In this document: piece by piece, positions 8,375 through 16,602 of the stretch | Position numbering within the stretch: position 1 is the first letter of the stretch | How the letters are laid out: each line of letters starts with the position of its first letter | Source: Kribbella aluminosa | Lineage (GTDB): Bacteria > Actinomycetota > Actinomycetes > Propionibacteriales > Kribbellaceae | Length of the DNA stretch: 64,000 bases | Direction of reading: 5' to 3' | NCBI RefSeq assembly: GCF_017876295.1 | Contig: NZ_JAGINT010000002.1 | Coordinates: 1,054,001-1,118,000 of the forward strand | The notes under the pieces: generated by a model | What the model was told of the DNA's origin: nothing | Databases searched by the model: none | What the model saw: only the letters and a program-made list of their open reading frames with translations | Made by a program: the position numbers and the translations under genes

Positions 8375-9328
8375 GCGGTCCAGACCCGCGGGTCCGGGCC
8401 TTTCGGGACGATCCCGGTCGGGTTGATGTCGCCGTGGGTGACGTAGTAGTGCCGCTTGATCTGGTCGAAGTCGACCGTCTCGCCGAAGCCCGGGTGCTGG
8501 TAGAGGCGGCGCGCGTACGCCCACAGGTTCGGGAACTCGGTCAGCTTCTGGCGGTTGCACTTGAAGTGCCCGTGGTACACCGCGTCGAAGCGGACCAGGG
8601 TCGTGAAGAGCCGGACGTCCACCTCGCGGAGCGTGTCGCCGAGCAGGTACGCACGGGCCCGCAAGCGCTCCTCGAGTACGTCGAGCCGCGCGAACAGAAC
8701 GTCGTACGCCGCGTCGTACGCCTCCTGGCTGGTCGCGAAACCGCAGCGGTAGACGCCGTTGTTGACGTCCCGGTAGATCTCCTCGATCAACTGGTCCATC
8801 TCCGCCTTTTCGGCGTGGTCGTCCGGGATCAGCTGCGGGGCACCGGGCCGCTGGAAGTCGACCCACTCCGTGGAGAGGTCGAGGGTGATCTGCGGGTAGT
8901 CGTTCGTGACCACCTCGCCGGTCAGCGTGTCGACGATCGCGGGCACGGTCACGCGGCCGTCGTACGCCGGATCGGTCCGCAGGTACGCCTCGGAGAGGAA
9001 CGCGATGCCGAGCACCGGGTCGCGGTCGTCCGGGTCGAGGGTGAACCGCCAGCCGCGCTCGTCGCGCACCGGGTCGACGATCGCCAGGCCGATCGCGTCC
9101 TCCAGGCCGAGCAGCCGGCGGACGATGACGGAGCGATGTGCCCACGGACAGGCGAGGCTGACGACCAGCCGGTACCGCCCCGGCTCGACCGGCCAGCGGC
9201 CCTGGTCGTCGGGGGCCCGCGCCGGGTGCGGACGTCGATTCCCGGCTGATCCGGCCGGTGAACCTGTTGCCCTGCCGCTTCCACTCGCCGGTCGACGACG
9301 TCTCCTGTGCGAACTGTGCCGGGGTCAT
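8371..9328 (-). pseudogene. Glutathionyl-hydroquinone reductase-like GST (YqjG/ECM4 type), frameshifted
   Basis: The full product can be read only in two frames. ATG 9328 opens MTPAQFAQETSSTGEWKRQG through STSAPGAGP; one base later in frame the sequence continues GRYRLVVSLACPWAHRS, holding the catalytic CPWAHR motif, then the whole C-terminal GST domain to 8371 (VYRCGFATSQEAYDAAY, FDAVYHGHFKCN, DINPTGIVP). The shift is at a run of five G's (9211-9215, + strand) where four would restore the frame. All catalytic residues are otherwise intact, so this is either a very recent loss, a phase-variable tract or a base-call error in the homopolymer. The family reduces glutathionyl- or mycothiol-type hydroquinone conjugates. 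Confidence 0.85.
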
Positions 9329-9528
9329 ACCGCTAAAACTACCCTCGCTGGGAATTGACTGAGGCCGTGGAACGTCACTGGCCGTCAAGTGGCAGCGGAC
9401 GTTACAGTCGGACTGACATGGTCGGCCGGGACAGCGGTGTCGCGGGCGGCTTGCGCGGTACGACACACCGCGGCCCGCGTTCCCCGGCAACCGGTTTGCC
9501 GGGCAGAGTCTCAGGGATACTTGACCTC

Positions 9529-10287
9529 ATGGCCCGCCCACGGAACAACCCCGGTGATCTCGCCGAGCTCCCCACCGAGCTCCGCACCGATCGCCCGAAG
9601 GGTGACCAGATCCGCGAGATTCTGGAGAACCTCACCCGCTCGCTGGCCGTCGGCACCGTGCTGCCGTCCGAGCGCGTCCTCGCCGAGCGGTTCGGCGTCG
9701 CCCGGATGACCGTCCGGCAGGAGGTCGACCGCGTCGTGGCCGAAGGGCTGGCCAACCGCCGCCCCGGCGGCGGCACCTTCGTCGCCGAGCCGCGCCCGTC
9801 CCGGATGCTCGCGTCCTCGTTCAGCCAGGACATGATCAACCGCGGCATCCGCCCCGGTGCCAAGATCCTCGAACACCGCGTCGGTGCCGCCGACGACCAC
9901 CTGGCCCGCGAGCTCGAGGAACCGGTCGGTACGCCGGTCCTGCACCTGGTCCGGCTGCGCACCGCCGACGGCGATCCGATGGCGATCGAGCGCACCACCC
10001 TGTCCCTGCACCGCTACCCCGGCCTGGACGAGATCGACTTCGCCGAGAAGTCCCTCTACACCGAACTCTCCACCCGGTACGGCGTCACCCTCGGCATGGT
10101 CTCCGCCTCCATCGTCGCCGCCCCGCCCGAGCCCTCCGACGCCGAGCTCCTCGAGATCGACAACACCACCCCCTGCCTGATCATCACCTCGGCCCCCCGC
10201 ACCGCCACCGACCAGGTCATCGAGTTCGGCATCTCCACCTACCGCTCGGACCGCTACGACATAACCGTCGCCTACCGCGCCACCTGA
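9529..10287 (+). CDS. GntR/HutC-family regulator with UTRA domain
   Basis: 252 aa. The winged helix covers about residues 25-90 (GDQIREILENLTRSLAVGTVLPSERVLAERFGVARMTVRQEVDRV). The UTRA ligand domain follows to the end (MAIERTTLSLHRYPGLDEIDF..., ending in the conserved DRYDITVAYRAT). HutC-type regulators commonly sense amino sugar phosphates or similar small molecules. The start ATG 9529 opens MARPRNNPGDLAELP. It converges on the SIS-domain gene 32 bp away, and such GntR-SIS neighbours are common in sugar-phosphate control, which suggests but does not prove a functional link. Confidence 0.88.
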   Translation: MARPRNNPGDLAELPTELRTDRPKGDQIREILENLTRSLAVGTVLPSERVLAERFGVARMTVRQEVDRVVAEGLANRRPGGGTFVAEPRPSRMLASSFSQDMINRGIRPGAKILEHRVGAADDHLARELEEPVGTPVLHLVRLRTADGDPMAIERTTLSLHRYPGLDEIDFAEKSLYTELSTRYGVTLGMVSASIVAAPPEPSDAELLEIDNTTPCLIITSAPRTATDQVIEFGISTYRSDRYDITVAYRAT

Positions 10288-10319
10288 GCCCGTCGCGCCC
10301 TACGCACGGCGAAAGGGAC

Positions 10320-10994
10320 TCACACGTTCAGGCTGCGGAGGACGTTCGGGGGGTTGCCTTGGTCTGTCAGGCGGGTGACTACCTCGACGGTGAGGGCCTG
10401 GAGGAGTAGGGCTCCTGCGAGGGTAGAGGTGGCGCCGGTGGGTTCCGGCGTACCGGGGACCTGGATGAGGGCGTCGCCTGGTACGCCGCAGTTGTCGAGG
10501 ACGACGTCGGCGGTTTGGAAGAGGCGTTGGCCGTTGGGGGCTCGGGAGGTCGTCGCGTTCGAGTGGGCGAGGGAGGTCAGGGCGATCACCTTCACGCCGC
10601 GGGCGCGGGCGCCGAGGGCGAACTCCACGGGTACGGCGTTGCGCCCGGAGTTGGACGCGATCAGTAGGACGTCGCCCGGTTCGAGCGGGTTGATCTCCAG
10701 GAGTACGTCGGCGAGGCCGGGGAGGCGTTCCAGGAGGGAGCTTTTCTGGAGGCCTTCGTGGAGCATCAGGCCTGGTTCGAGGATCGCGCGTACGTCGGCC
10801 AGACCGCCCGCGCGACCGTACAGTTCCTCGGCCAGGGTGTGGCTGTGGCCGGTGCCGAACACCCAGAACGTCCGACCGTCGGCGAGCGCGTCGGTGACCA
10901 GCCCGGCCGCGACCCGGATCGCCCCCAGTTGCGTCTCGGCCGCCCGGTGCGCGATCGCCAACGCCTTGTCCAAGTACTCCTCGGCCCCAGCCAT
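10320..10994 (-). CDS. SIS-domain sugar isomerase-like protein
   Basis: 224 aa, single SIS domain, cytosolic. The phosphosugar-binding motifs are VFGTGHSHTLAEEL (about residue 45) and LLIASNSGRNAVPVEFA (about residue 110). The pattern matches the UPF0309/'sugar isomerase domain' family, close to MurNAc-6-P and ketosamine-handling proteins. A probable substrate is a phosphorylated amino sugar, but the sequence does not fix it. A TAGGTT box lies 6 nt before the ATG, so the transcript is probably leaderless. Confidence 0.82.
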   Translation of the reverse strand: MAGAEEYLDKALAIAHRAAETQLGAIRVAAGLVTDALADGRTFWVFGTGHSHTLAEELYGRAGGLADVRAILEPGLMLHEGLQKSSLLERLPGLADVLLEINPLEPGDVLLIASNSGRNAVPVEFALGARARGVKVIALTSLAHSNATTSRAPNGQRLFQTADVVLDNCGVPGDALIQVPGTPEPTGATSTLAGALLLQALTVEVVTRLTDQGNPPNVLRSLNV

Positions 10995-11000
10995 GCCCTG

Positions 11001-11006
11001 AACCTA
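11001..11006 (-). promoter_or_regulatory. -10 box (TAGGTT) for a leaderless SIS-gene transcript
   Basis: On the minus strand TAGGTT ends 6 nt before ATG 10994. No convincing -35 box is seen. Confidence 0.4.
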
Positions 11007-11039
11007 TCGTCCGTACGCCGGACCCCGCGAGACCCCCGT

Positions 11040-11711
11040 CTAGACCAGTACGCCGAAGGCCGCCCGGTGCCGGGTCGGGTGGTCTGCCTCGTCGGCGAGC
11101 GCGACCGCGAAGTCGGCGTACGAGATCAGCGCCTGCGCATCCGCCGGTGCCACCCGGTACCCGCCTTTCGCGGACGGGTCCGCGTGGTCGAAGTCGCCGG
11201 CCGGGGCGAGCGACACCCAGTCGAGGTCCGACGTGGCGAACACCTCCAGCGCTGCCTGGTGGGCGAGGAAGAACGATCGGTAGTCGCGCGGATACCCGTC
11301 GGTGCCCATCAGTAGCGTCCCGTCCGCGGTCGGCAGGATCGACGCCAACCCCACCCACACCAGCCGCCGTACGCCGGCCTTCTCCAACCCCTCCACCAAC
11401 GCCCGCGCCGCCCGCGGAAAGAACTCAGCCCCGCCGTCGTAAACCCCCGCAATCACCGCATCCCGCCCCGCGGCCAACTCCGCGATCCGTCCCGCATCCG
11501 TCACATCCCCAACCACAGTCGCCGCAGCACGTACATCCACTCCACGACCGCCGACCGGATCCGCCGTCGCTCCGCCCGCCTCGCCGTCGTCCGCGCGGGT
11601 GCCGCCCGCCGTACGAACAACACCTAGTACGTCATGACCGCGACGCCGTGCCTCCGCGACCGCCGCCGAGCCGGCCCGCCCGCGCGCGCCAATGACCAGA
11701 ATCTTGCTCAC
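11040..11711 (-). CDS. NAD(P)-binding oxidoreductase (atypical SDR)
   Basis: 223 aa. It opens with the dinucleotide-binding motif KILVIGARGRAGSAAVAEA and contains AVIAGVYDGGAEFF and a late SLAPAGDF segment typical of the NmrA/YwnB-like atypical SDR group, which lacks the classical YxxxK. GTG 11711 is chosen because GAGGAGG lies just upstream. It is divergent from an HxlR regulator 72 bp away, a common arrangement in which the regulator controls a redox enzyme in response to thiol-reactive compounds. The substrate is unknown. Confidence 0.83.
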   Translation of the reverse strand: MSKILVIGARGRAGSAAVAEARRRGHDVLGVVRTAGGTRADDGEAGGATADPVGGRGVDVRAAATVVGDVTDAGRIAELAAGRDAVIAGVYDGGAEFFPRAARALVEGLEKAGVRRLVWVGLASILPTADGTLLMGTDGYPRDYRSFFLAHQAALEVFATSDLDWVSLAPAGDFDHADPSAKGGYRVAPADAQALISYADFAVALADEADHPTRHRAAFGVLV

Positions 11712-11770
11712 CGCAACCTCCTCAACAAGTGGTACGGCGACCATAGGAGCGGGTGTGGTTACCGATTGGA

Positions 11771-11776
11771 TACCGT
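11771..11776 (+). promoter_or_regulatory. -10 box (TACCGT) for a leaderless HxlR transcript
   Basis: TACCGT ends 7 nt before ATG 11784. It lies within the 72 bp divergent region and would be bound by the autoregulated HxlR protein. Confidence 0.45.
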
Positions 11777-11783
11777 GGCAGGC

Positions 11784-12128
11784 ATGCAGGCGCTGCGAGC
11801 GGACATGTTCGAGGAGATCTGCCCGTCGTCGGTGCTGCCGTTCCGGATCGGGGCGGACAAGTGGGCGGGGATGGTGCTGCGCTGCCTGGAGGACGGCCCG
11901 CGGAGGTACTCCGAGCTCCGGGTCCCGCTCGCGCGGATCAGCCCGAAGATGCTCACTCAGTCGCTGCGCGCGCTCGAGCGGGACGGGTTCGTCGCCAGGA
12001 CGGCGTACGAACGACGCGTCAGCTACGAGCTGACCGCCCTCGGCAGGAGTCTGCTGGAGCCGATCCGAGGCCTGTGCGAGTGGGCCGAGGAGCACTGGGA
12101 CGAGCTCCTCGACGCGCGCGAATCGTAG
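11784..12128 (+). CDS. HxlR-family transcriptional regulator
   Basis: 114 aa winged-helix protein. The HxlR signature is clear: DKWAGMVLRCLEDGPRRYSELR, then ISPKMLTQSLRALERDGFVARTAYE and VSYELTALGRSL. A cysteine at residue 13 (EEICPSS) sits where redox-sensing members of the family often carry theirs. The ATG 11784 follows a leaderless-type -10 box. It is divergent from the NAD(P)-binding oxidoreductase, the likely target. Confidence 0.87.
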   Translation: MQALRADMFEEICPSSVLPFRIGADKWAGMVLRCLEDGPRRYSELRVPLARISPKMLTQSLRALERDGFVARTAYERRVSYELTALGRSLLEPIRGLCEWAEEHWDELLDARES

Positions 12129-12168
12129 GTATGGCCAATAGATCGCCGATCGCGAACCGTTGACGACC

Positions 12169-12174
12169 TAGACT
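12169..12174 (+). promoter_or_regulatory. -10 box (TAGACT) for a leaderless marR transcript
   Basis: TAGACT ends 6 nt before GTG 12181. There is no ribosome site upstream of the GTG. Confidence 0.42.
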
Positions 12175-12180
12175 GCGCGG

Positions 12181-12621
12181 GTGGATGAGCAGACGCCGAG
12201 CGCCCTGACCCAATTGCCGAGCTGGTTGCTGACGCAGAGTGCGGCCCAGGCACACCGGATCGTCACCGAGTCGTTCGCCGCCGGAGGTGCGCGGGCGTAC
12301 CACTTCCGCCTGCTCGCGACGCTGGTGGAGTTCGGTCCCGCCAGTCAGGCGGAGCTCGGGCGACGCAGTTCGATCGACCGCAGCGATGTGGTTGCCGCGC
12401 TCAACGAGCTGGAGGCCGAGGGGTACGTCGAGCGCAGCCCGGACCCGGCCGACGGCCGCCGGAACATCATCACGATCACCACCGCCGGCAAGCGGCACCA
12501 GCGCCGGCTGACGAACCTGGTCGGCAAGGCGCAGGAGGAGATCTTCGCCCCGCTCTCGGCCACCGACCGGAACCGGCTGAGCACGATCCTCGGCAAGCTG
12601 CTCGCCTACCACCAGGAGTAA
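12181..12621 (+). CDS. MarR-family transcriptional regulator
   Basis: 146 aa. The winged helix-turn-helix runs about residues 45-100 (FGPASQAELGRRSSIDRSDVVAALNELEAEGYVERSPDPADGRRNIITIT), flanked by dimerisation helices. The DPADGRRN wing is typical of MarR proteins binding aromatic or lipophilic ligands. It stands alone, so its target cannot be inferred. Its last codons and TAA form the first copy of a 26 bp repeat that recurs twice downstream. Confidence 0.87.
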   Translation: MDEQTPSALTQLPSWLLTQSAAQAHRIVTESFAAGGARAYHFRLLATLVEFGPASQAELGRRSSIDRSDVVAALNELEAEGYVERSPDPADGRRNIITITTAGKRHQRRLTNLVGKAQEEIFAPLSATDRNRLSTILGKLLAYHQE

Positions 12622-12708
12622 TCCTCAGGTACGGCCGGAAGTAAGGGGAAGGTACCGCCAGGAGTGATCCTCAGGTACCGCCGCCAGGAGTGATCCTCAG
12701 GTACCGCC
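12610..12708. repeat. Three imperfect direct repeats of ~26 bp derived from the marR 3' end
   Basis: Copies at 12610-12636, 12656-12682 and 12682-12708 share the core CCAGGAGTRATCCTCAGGTA. The first contains the marR stop codon (CAGGAGTAA); the later two read CAGGAGTGA. This looks like local duplication of a gene end. Confidence 0.85.
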
Positions 12709-13061
12709 AGGGGTCAGGGTCAGGCTGCCGGCAGCTGGGCCCGGAGGGCTGCCTGGGTCCGGCGAACGCGCAGCTCACGGGCGTGCACCCGGCGCCGGGC
12801 CGCGCGGGAGATCTTCCGGCGTTCCTCGGTGGCGGCCATCGGCGCGCCCGGCTGCATCGGCTTCACACCAACTCCGATGCACGACCCGCCCGTTTGGTTC
12901 CGCCGTACGCCGAAATCCGCCGAGTCGTGGCCGCGAGGCTGCCTGTTCGGCGCAGATTTGGGGCGGCTGGGCGAGACCGCGGTTCCTTGCAAGGGGTTGC
13001 ATTGGTAGAAAGGAGGCGGGCGCGCCGGGCGCGCCGAAGCCAGCGAGGAGGAGTCGTCGAC
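12622..13061. other. Intergenic region between marR and acs
   Basis: 440 bp holding the direct repeats, a possible 48-codon reverse-strand gene, and an acs upstream region with TTGCAAGGGGTTGCA (12987-13001), a short inverted repeat that could be an operator. No terminator with a T-run is seen after marR. Confidence 0.6.
12720..12866 (-). CDS. Possible small basic protein (48 aa), unrecognised
   Basis: GTG 12866 is preceded by GGAG at a suitable spacing and opens MKPMQPGAPMAATEERRKIS, running into a very Arg-rich, predicted helical tail (AARRRVHARELRVRRTQAAL) and stopping at TGA 12720. The coding bias at third positions is high. Lysine/arginine content suggests nucleic-acid or ribosome binding. 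I do not recognise a family. It may equally be a chance frame, since the region is short and GC-rich. Confidence 0.35.
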   Translation of the reverse strand: MKPMQPGAPMAATEERRKISRAARRRVHARELRVRRTQAALRAQLPAA

Positions 13062-15053
13062 GTGACGAATGCAGAATCAGCTCAGTCCGGAGCCCCGTCT
13101 GAGGCGCTGTCGAACCTGATGCACGAGGAACGCCGGTTCGAGCCGCCCGCCGATCTGGCTGCGAACGCGAACCTGAAGGCCGACGCGTACGAGCAGGCGG
13201 CAGCGGACTTCGAGGGGTTCTGGGCGGAGCAGGCCAAGCGGTTGACCTGGGCCACCGAGCCGACCGAGGTGCTGGACTGGAGCAACCCGCCGTTCGCCAA
13301 GTGGTACGCCGACGGCAAGCTGAACGCGGCGTACAACTGTGTCGACCGGCACGTCGAGAACGGTCTCGGCGACAAGATCGCGTACTACTTCGAGGGTGAG
13401 CCCGGTGACACCCGCGAGATCACCTACGCGCAGCTCAAGGACGAGGTCTGCAAGGCCGCGAACGCGCTGCTCGAGCTGGACGTGAAGGCCGGCGACGTGG
13501 TCGCCATCTACATGCCGATGATCCTCGAGACCGTGGTGGCGATGCTCGCCTGTGCCCGGATCGGCGCCCCGCACACGGTCGTCTTCGGCGGCTTCTCGTC
13601 CGACGCCTTGAAGGGCCGGATCGAGGACTGCGACGCGCGTGTGGTGATCACCTCGGACGGTGGGTACCGGCGGGGTGCCGCGGCGGCGTTGAAGCCCGCG
13701 GTGGACGCCGCGCTGGTGGACTACCCCAAGGTGCGCAACGTGCTCGTCGTGAAGCGCACCGGCCAGGAGACCGCCATGGTCGAGGGGCGCGACCTGTGGT
13801 GGGACGACTTCGTCGGCAAGCAGTCGACCGAGCACACGCCGGAGGCGTTCGACGCCGAGCACCCGCTGTACGTCATGTACACGTCCGGCAGCACGGGCAA
13901 GCCGAAGGGCATCCTGCACACCACGGGCGGCTACCTGGTCGGTACGGCGTACACGCAGTGGGGTGTGTTCGACCTGAAGCCGGACACCGACGTCTACTGG
14001 ACCGCGGCCGACATCGGCTGGGTCACCGGGCACAGCTACATCGTGTACGGCGCGCTCGCGAACGCGACGACGTCGGTGATGTACGAAGGTACGCCGGACA
14101 CCCCGCACCAGGGCCGCTGGTGGGAGATCGTCCAGAAGTACAAGGTGTCGATCCTGTACTGCGCTCCGACGGCGATCCGGACCTTCATGAAGTGGGGCGC
14201 CGATATCCCGGCGAAGTTCGACCTGTCCTCGCTGCGGGTGATCGGGTCGGTCGGCGAGCCGATCAACCCGGAGGCGTACGTCTGGTACCGCGAGCACATC
14301 GGCGGGGACAAGGCTCCGGTCGTCGACACCTGGTGGCAGACGGAGACCGGGATGCACATGATCTCGCCGCTGCCGGGCGTGACCGCGGGTAAGCCGGGCG
14401 CCGCGATGAAGGCGATCCCAGGTGTGTCGGTCGACGTCGTGGACGACGCGGGCACCTCGGTGCCTGACGGGTCCGGCGGGTACCTCGTGATCACGAAGCC
14501 TTGGCCGGCGATGCTGCGGACGCTGTGGGGCGACGACCAGCGGTTCGTCGAGACGTACTGGTCGCGCTGGCCGGGCGTGTACTTCGCGGGCGACGGCGCG
14601 AAGAAGGACGAAGACGGCGACCTGTGGCTGCTCGGCCGGGTCGACGACGTGATGAACGTCTCGGGTCACCGGCTCTCGACGACCGAGATCGAGTCCGCGC
14701 TGGTCTCGCACCCGAAGGTCGCCGAGGCGGCGGTCGTCGGCGCGTCCGACCCGACCACCGGTCAGGCGATCGCGGCGTTCGTGATCCTCCGCTCGGAGGC
14801 CGGCGACGGCGGTCCGGACGTGGTGCAGGAGCTGCGCAACCACGTCGCGAAGGAGATCGGCCCGATCGCGAAGCCGCGGCAGATCATGGTCGTCTCGGAG
14901 CTGCCGAAGACCCGCTCCGGCAAGATCATGCGCCGGCTGCTGCGCGACGTCGCCGAGAACCGCGAGGTCGGTGACGTCACCACCCTCGCCGACTCCACGG
15001 TGATGGACCTGATCAAGACCAACCTCGAGTCCGGCAAGTCCGACGAGGACTGA
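13062..15053 (+). CDS. acs: Acetyl-CoA synthetase
   Basis: 663 aa AMP-forming ligase converting acetate, ATP and CoA to acetyl-CoA. The adenylate-forming P-loop YTSGSTGKPKG is at about residue 271, the WWQTETG motif at about residue 425, and the catalytic lysine that is regulated by acetylation in TRSGKIMRRLL at about residue 620. Length is standard for the family. GTG 13062 is chosen because GAGGAGGAG lies 8 nt upstream; the frame is open much further but without coding character. An acetate permease pair lies 12 kb downstream, not linked in an operon. A hairpin terminator follows. Confidence 0.96.
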   Translation: MTNAESAQSGAPSEALSNLMHEERRFEPPADLAANANLKADAYEQAAADFEGFWAEQAKRLTWATEPTEVLDWSNPPFAKWYADGKLNAAYNCVDRHVENGLGDKIAYYFEGEPGDTREITYAQLKDEVCKAANALLELDVKAGDVVAIYMPMILETVVAMLACARIGAPHTVVFGGFSSDALKGRIEDCDARVVITSDGGYRRGAAAALKPAVDAALVDYPKVRNVLVVKRTGQETAMVEGRDLWWDDFVGKQSTEHTPEAFDAEHPLYVMYTSGSTGKPKGILHTTGGYLVGTAYTQWGVFDLKPDTDVYWTAADIGWVTGHSYIVYGALANATTSVMYEGTPDTPHQGRWWEIVQKYKVSILYCAPTAIRTFMKWGADIPAKFDLSSLRVIGSVGEPINPEAYVWYREHIGGDKAPVVDTWWQTETGMHMISPLPGVTAGKPGAAMKAIPGVSVDVVDDAGTSVPDGSGGYLVITKPWPAMLRTLWGDDQRFVETYWSRWPGVYFAGDGAKKDEDGDLWLLGRVDDVMNVSGHRLSTTEIESALVSHPKVAEAAVVGASDPTTGQAIAAFVILRSEAGDGGPDVVQELRNHVAKEIGPIAKPRQIMVVSELPKTRSGKIMRRLLRDVAENREVGDVTTLADSTVMDLIKTNLESGKSDED

Positions 15054-15069
15054 CAGTCTCCACGGCACC

Positions 15070-15098
15070 AGGCCCCCGGGGTACGTCCCCGGGAGCCT
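15070..15098 (+). terminator. Hairpin terminator after acs
   Basis: AGGCCCCCGGGG and TCCCCGGGAGCCT form a GC-rich stem with one mismatch, 17 nt after the acs stop. There is no T-run, as usual in actinomycetes. Confidence 0.75.
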
Positions 15099-15457
15099 GC
15101 TGCTTTCAGAGAAACGAAGGTTCGGTGCGCGCGGATCCGGCCGTTCACGCAGGAGTCGTCGTACAGCATCCGGTTCGGGTCGGCGCAGAAGTTGCACGGG
15201 GACAACGACCACACATCGGTCACGGACGCCTCGCACGGGCGCGACCTGATCGACGGCAGGCGGCAACGTGGACCTGCACGCATACACAACTGCCGTTTGA
15301 GGCCCTGAACAGGGCGAAAAGCGTGGTTGTGCATGCGCCCAGGTACGGATCACGCGCCTTTGGTCCGACGGGGCCGCCGGCCGGATCCTCGCCAACACGC
15401 CCGTCGACGGCCTCGCGGCTCAGGTCGGCGTGACCGCGTGCCGCCCGTACTCCCCGA
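15099..15457. other. Gene-free stretch with possible coding remnants
   Basis: No complete gene is supported. On the minus strand 15117-15240 reads a short Cys-containing segment (DVWSLSPCNFCADPNRMLYD) with strong third-position GC bias, and on the plus strand 15346-15450 another biased frame (SDGAAGRILANTPVDGLAAQ). Neither has a start-to-stop structure, so both are probably decayed fragments or chance. Confidence 0.4.
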
Positions 15458-15961
15458 TCAGGACGCAGACCAGAAGAACGAAGGTTGTTGCTCCAGAGCG
15501 CCAACCTCAGCCGGCGGAAAATCGGCGGCCGGCCCGTTCGGTCCTTCCTCGGCGCCCCGCAGGTACCGGTGCACGAACCGCTGGGTCGCGGTGAGCGTCT
15601 CGGCGCACTGAGCAGCCGTGATTGCACCGGCGGTGAGGGCGTCGGCGAGCTCCTCCAGATCCAGGATCTGGTACCGGTTCGCCGCAGGCGGAAACAGCAG
15701 ATCGACGTACATGTCGTGTACGACCAGCCCGTCGTCCGAGCGCTCGATCTCCACCAGGTCGACGTACCACCAACCCTCGACCGGACCCTCGAACACAGCC
15801 GGCTTCGTCAGCTGCACCCCTTCGTCGAGCAGCAGATAACTCCGATCCACAGTCGGCCGACCGGCCACCTGATACTCAGGCAGGATCCGCACGTCGTACG
15901 CGACAACGTCACCCAGGCGCCTCGCCGGGCACCATTGGCCGCTTCGGTGGAGAACTCTCAC
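15458..15961 (-). CDS. DUF402 (FomD-like) protein
   Basis: 167 aa. The core from about residue 30 to 130 carries the DUF402 pattern: YDVRILPEYQVAGRPTVDRSYLLLDEGVQLT, WYVDLVEIE and HDMYVDLLFPPAANRYQILDLEELADAL. The family includes nucleoside diphosphate hydrolases related to FomD and fluoroacetate-era homologues; Asp and His/Tyr residues for metal binding are present. GTG 15961 overlaps the stop of the methyltransferase gene as GTGA, showing coupled translation. The C-terminus past residue 140 is proline-rich and unremarkable. Confidence 0.8.
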   Translation of the reverse strand: MRVLHRSGQWCPARRLGDVVAYDVRILPEYQVAGRPTVDRSYLLLDEGVQLTKPAVFEGPVEGWWYVDLVEIERSDDGLVVHDMYVDLLFPPAANRYQILDLEELADALTAGAITAAQCAETLTATQRFVHRYLRGAEEGPNGPAADFPPAEVGALEQQPSFFWSAS

Positions 15962-16548
15962 GCGGGCCTCGCCCGGAAGATGATGATGCCGACGTACTGG
16001 GAGAGCCACGCCTGCTTGTGCGGATTCCACCGCGACGGATACGAGTAGGGGCCGACCGCGTGATACGCGTCACCGATCCCGGTCCCGTCGCGTTCGGACC
16101 GCTCCACGGCGTACCGGATCGGATGCGCCATCGAGACTACGAGTACGCCGCCATCCGTCATCAACGACCGCACGGCGCGGAGAGTGCGCACGCGATCGCG
16201 TGCGTAGGCGAGGGACTGCAGGAACAGGACCACGTCGAACCGGCGGCCCTGCAGCGTGTGGAGTTCGTCCAGCGCCGACAGGTCCGCAGAGTGGAACGCA
16301 ACGTCCACTCCGGCGGGCGGTGTAAGGAACTGGGCGCCGATGTCGACGCCGACCACCGACGCTGCCCCGTGGTCCTGAACGAGTTCGATGGCCTTTCCGC
16401 CATTGCCGCAGCCGACGTCCAGGATGGTCCTGCCCTCCACGGGCCCGATCAGCGAGCGCTGGGCGTCCCACTCCATCAACTGGTCGAGGGAGTCTTCCCG
16501 GGCCCGGCGCTGCTCGTAATCGGTGGTCAACGTCTGCCACGGGTCCAT
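15958..16548 (-). CDS. Class I SAM-dependent methyltransferase (short)
   Basis: 196 aa. The SAM-binding motif is ILDVGCGNGGKAIEL at about residue 42, followed by VVGVDIGAQFL and the post-I regions FDVVLFLQSLAY and LMTDGGVLVVSMAHP. The substrate is not identifiable. The protein is shorter than related ones: after PYSYPSRWNPH the usual C-terminal beta-hairpin region is almost absent and the chain ends GIIIFRARPA, so an internal loss is possible. A TAGCCT box 6 nt before the ATG suggests a leaderless transcript. It is translationally coupled to the DUF402 gene. Confidence 0.82.
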   Translation of the reverse strand: MDPWQTLTTDYEQRRAREDSLDQLMEWDAQRSLIGPVEGRTILDVGCGNGGKAIELVQDHGAASVVGVDIGAQFLTPPAGVDVAFHSADLSALDELHTLQGRRFDVVLFLQSLAYARDRVRTLRAVRSLMTDGGVLVVSMAHPIRYAVERSERDGTGIGDAYHAVGPYSYPSRWNPHKQAWLSQYVGIIIFRARPA

Positions 16549-16554
16549 GCCGCG

Positions 16555-16560
16555 AGGCTA
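16555..16560 (-). promoter_or_regulatory. -10 box (TAGCCT) for a leaderless methyltransferase transcript
   Basis: Minus-strand TAGCCT ends 6 nt before ATG 16548. Confidence 0.42.
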
Positions 16561-16564
16561 CAAG

Positions 16565-16587
16565 AGCCCCCGGGGTTACCGGGGGCT
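16565..16587. terminator. Perfect 9 bp stem hairpin between methyltransferase promoter and glnII remnant
   Basis: AGCCCCCGG - GGTTA - CCGGGGGCT. It lies 16 bp past the end of the minus-strand glutamine synthetase remnant and just upstream of the methyltransferase promoter, so it would terminate the glnII transcript. Confidence 0.8.
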
Positions 16588-16602
16588 GTCCGGGCGCGGG
16601 GG

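Noticed and set aside
5771-9490. Minus-strand frame open for more than 1,200 codons, and similar very long frames at 36972-40034 (-), 24571-27009 (+) and 13077-15398 (-)
   Set aside because: They overlap well-supported genes on the other strand or in another frame, are Arg/Pro-rich and lack family motifs. Long antisense frames are normal in DNA with this GC content.
12987-13001. RamB-type operator upstream of acs
   Set aside because: The short TGCAA/TTGCA repeat is suggestive only; it does not match a site I can name with confidence.
14762-15334. Cys-containing minus-strand frame at the acs 3' end
   Set aside because: A short part has coding-like base bias, but it has no stop at a sensible place, runs into the acs terminator and then antisense into acs.
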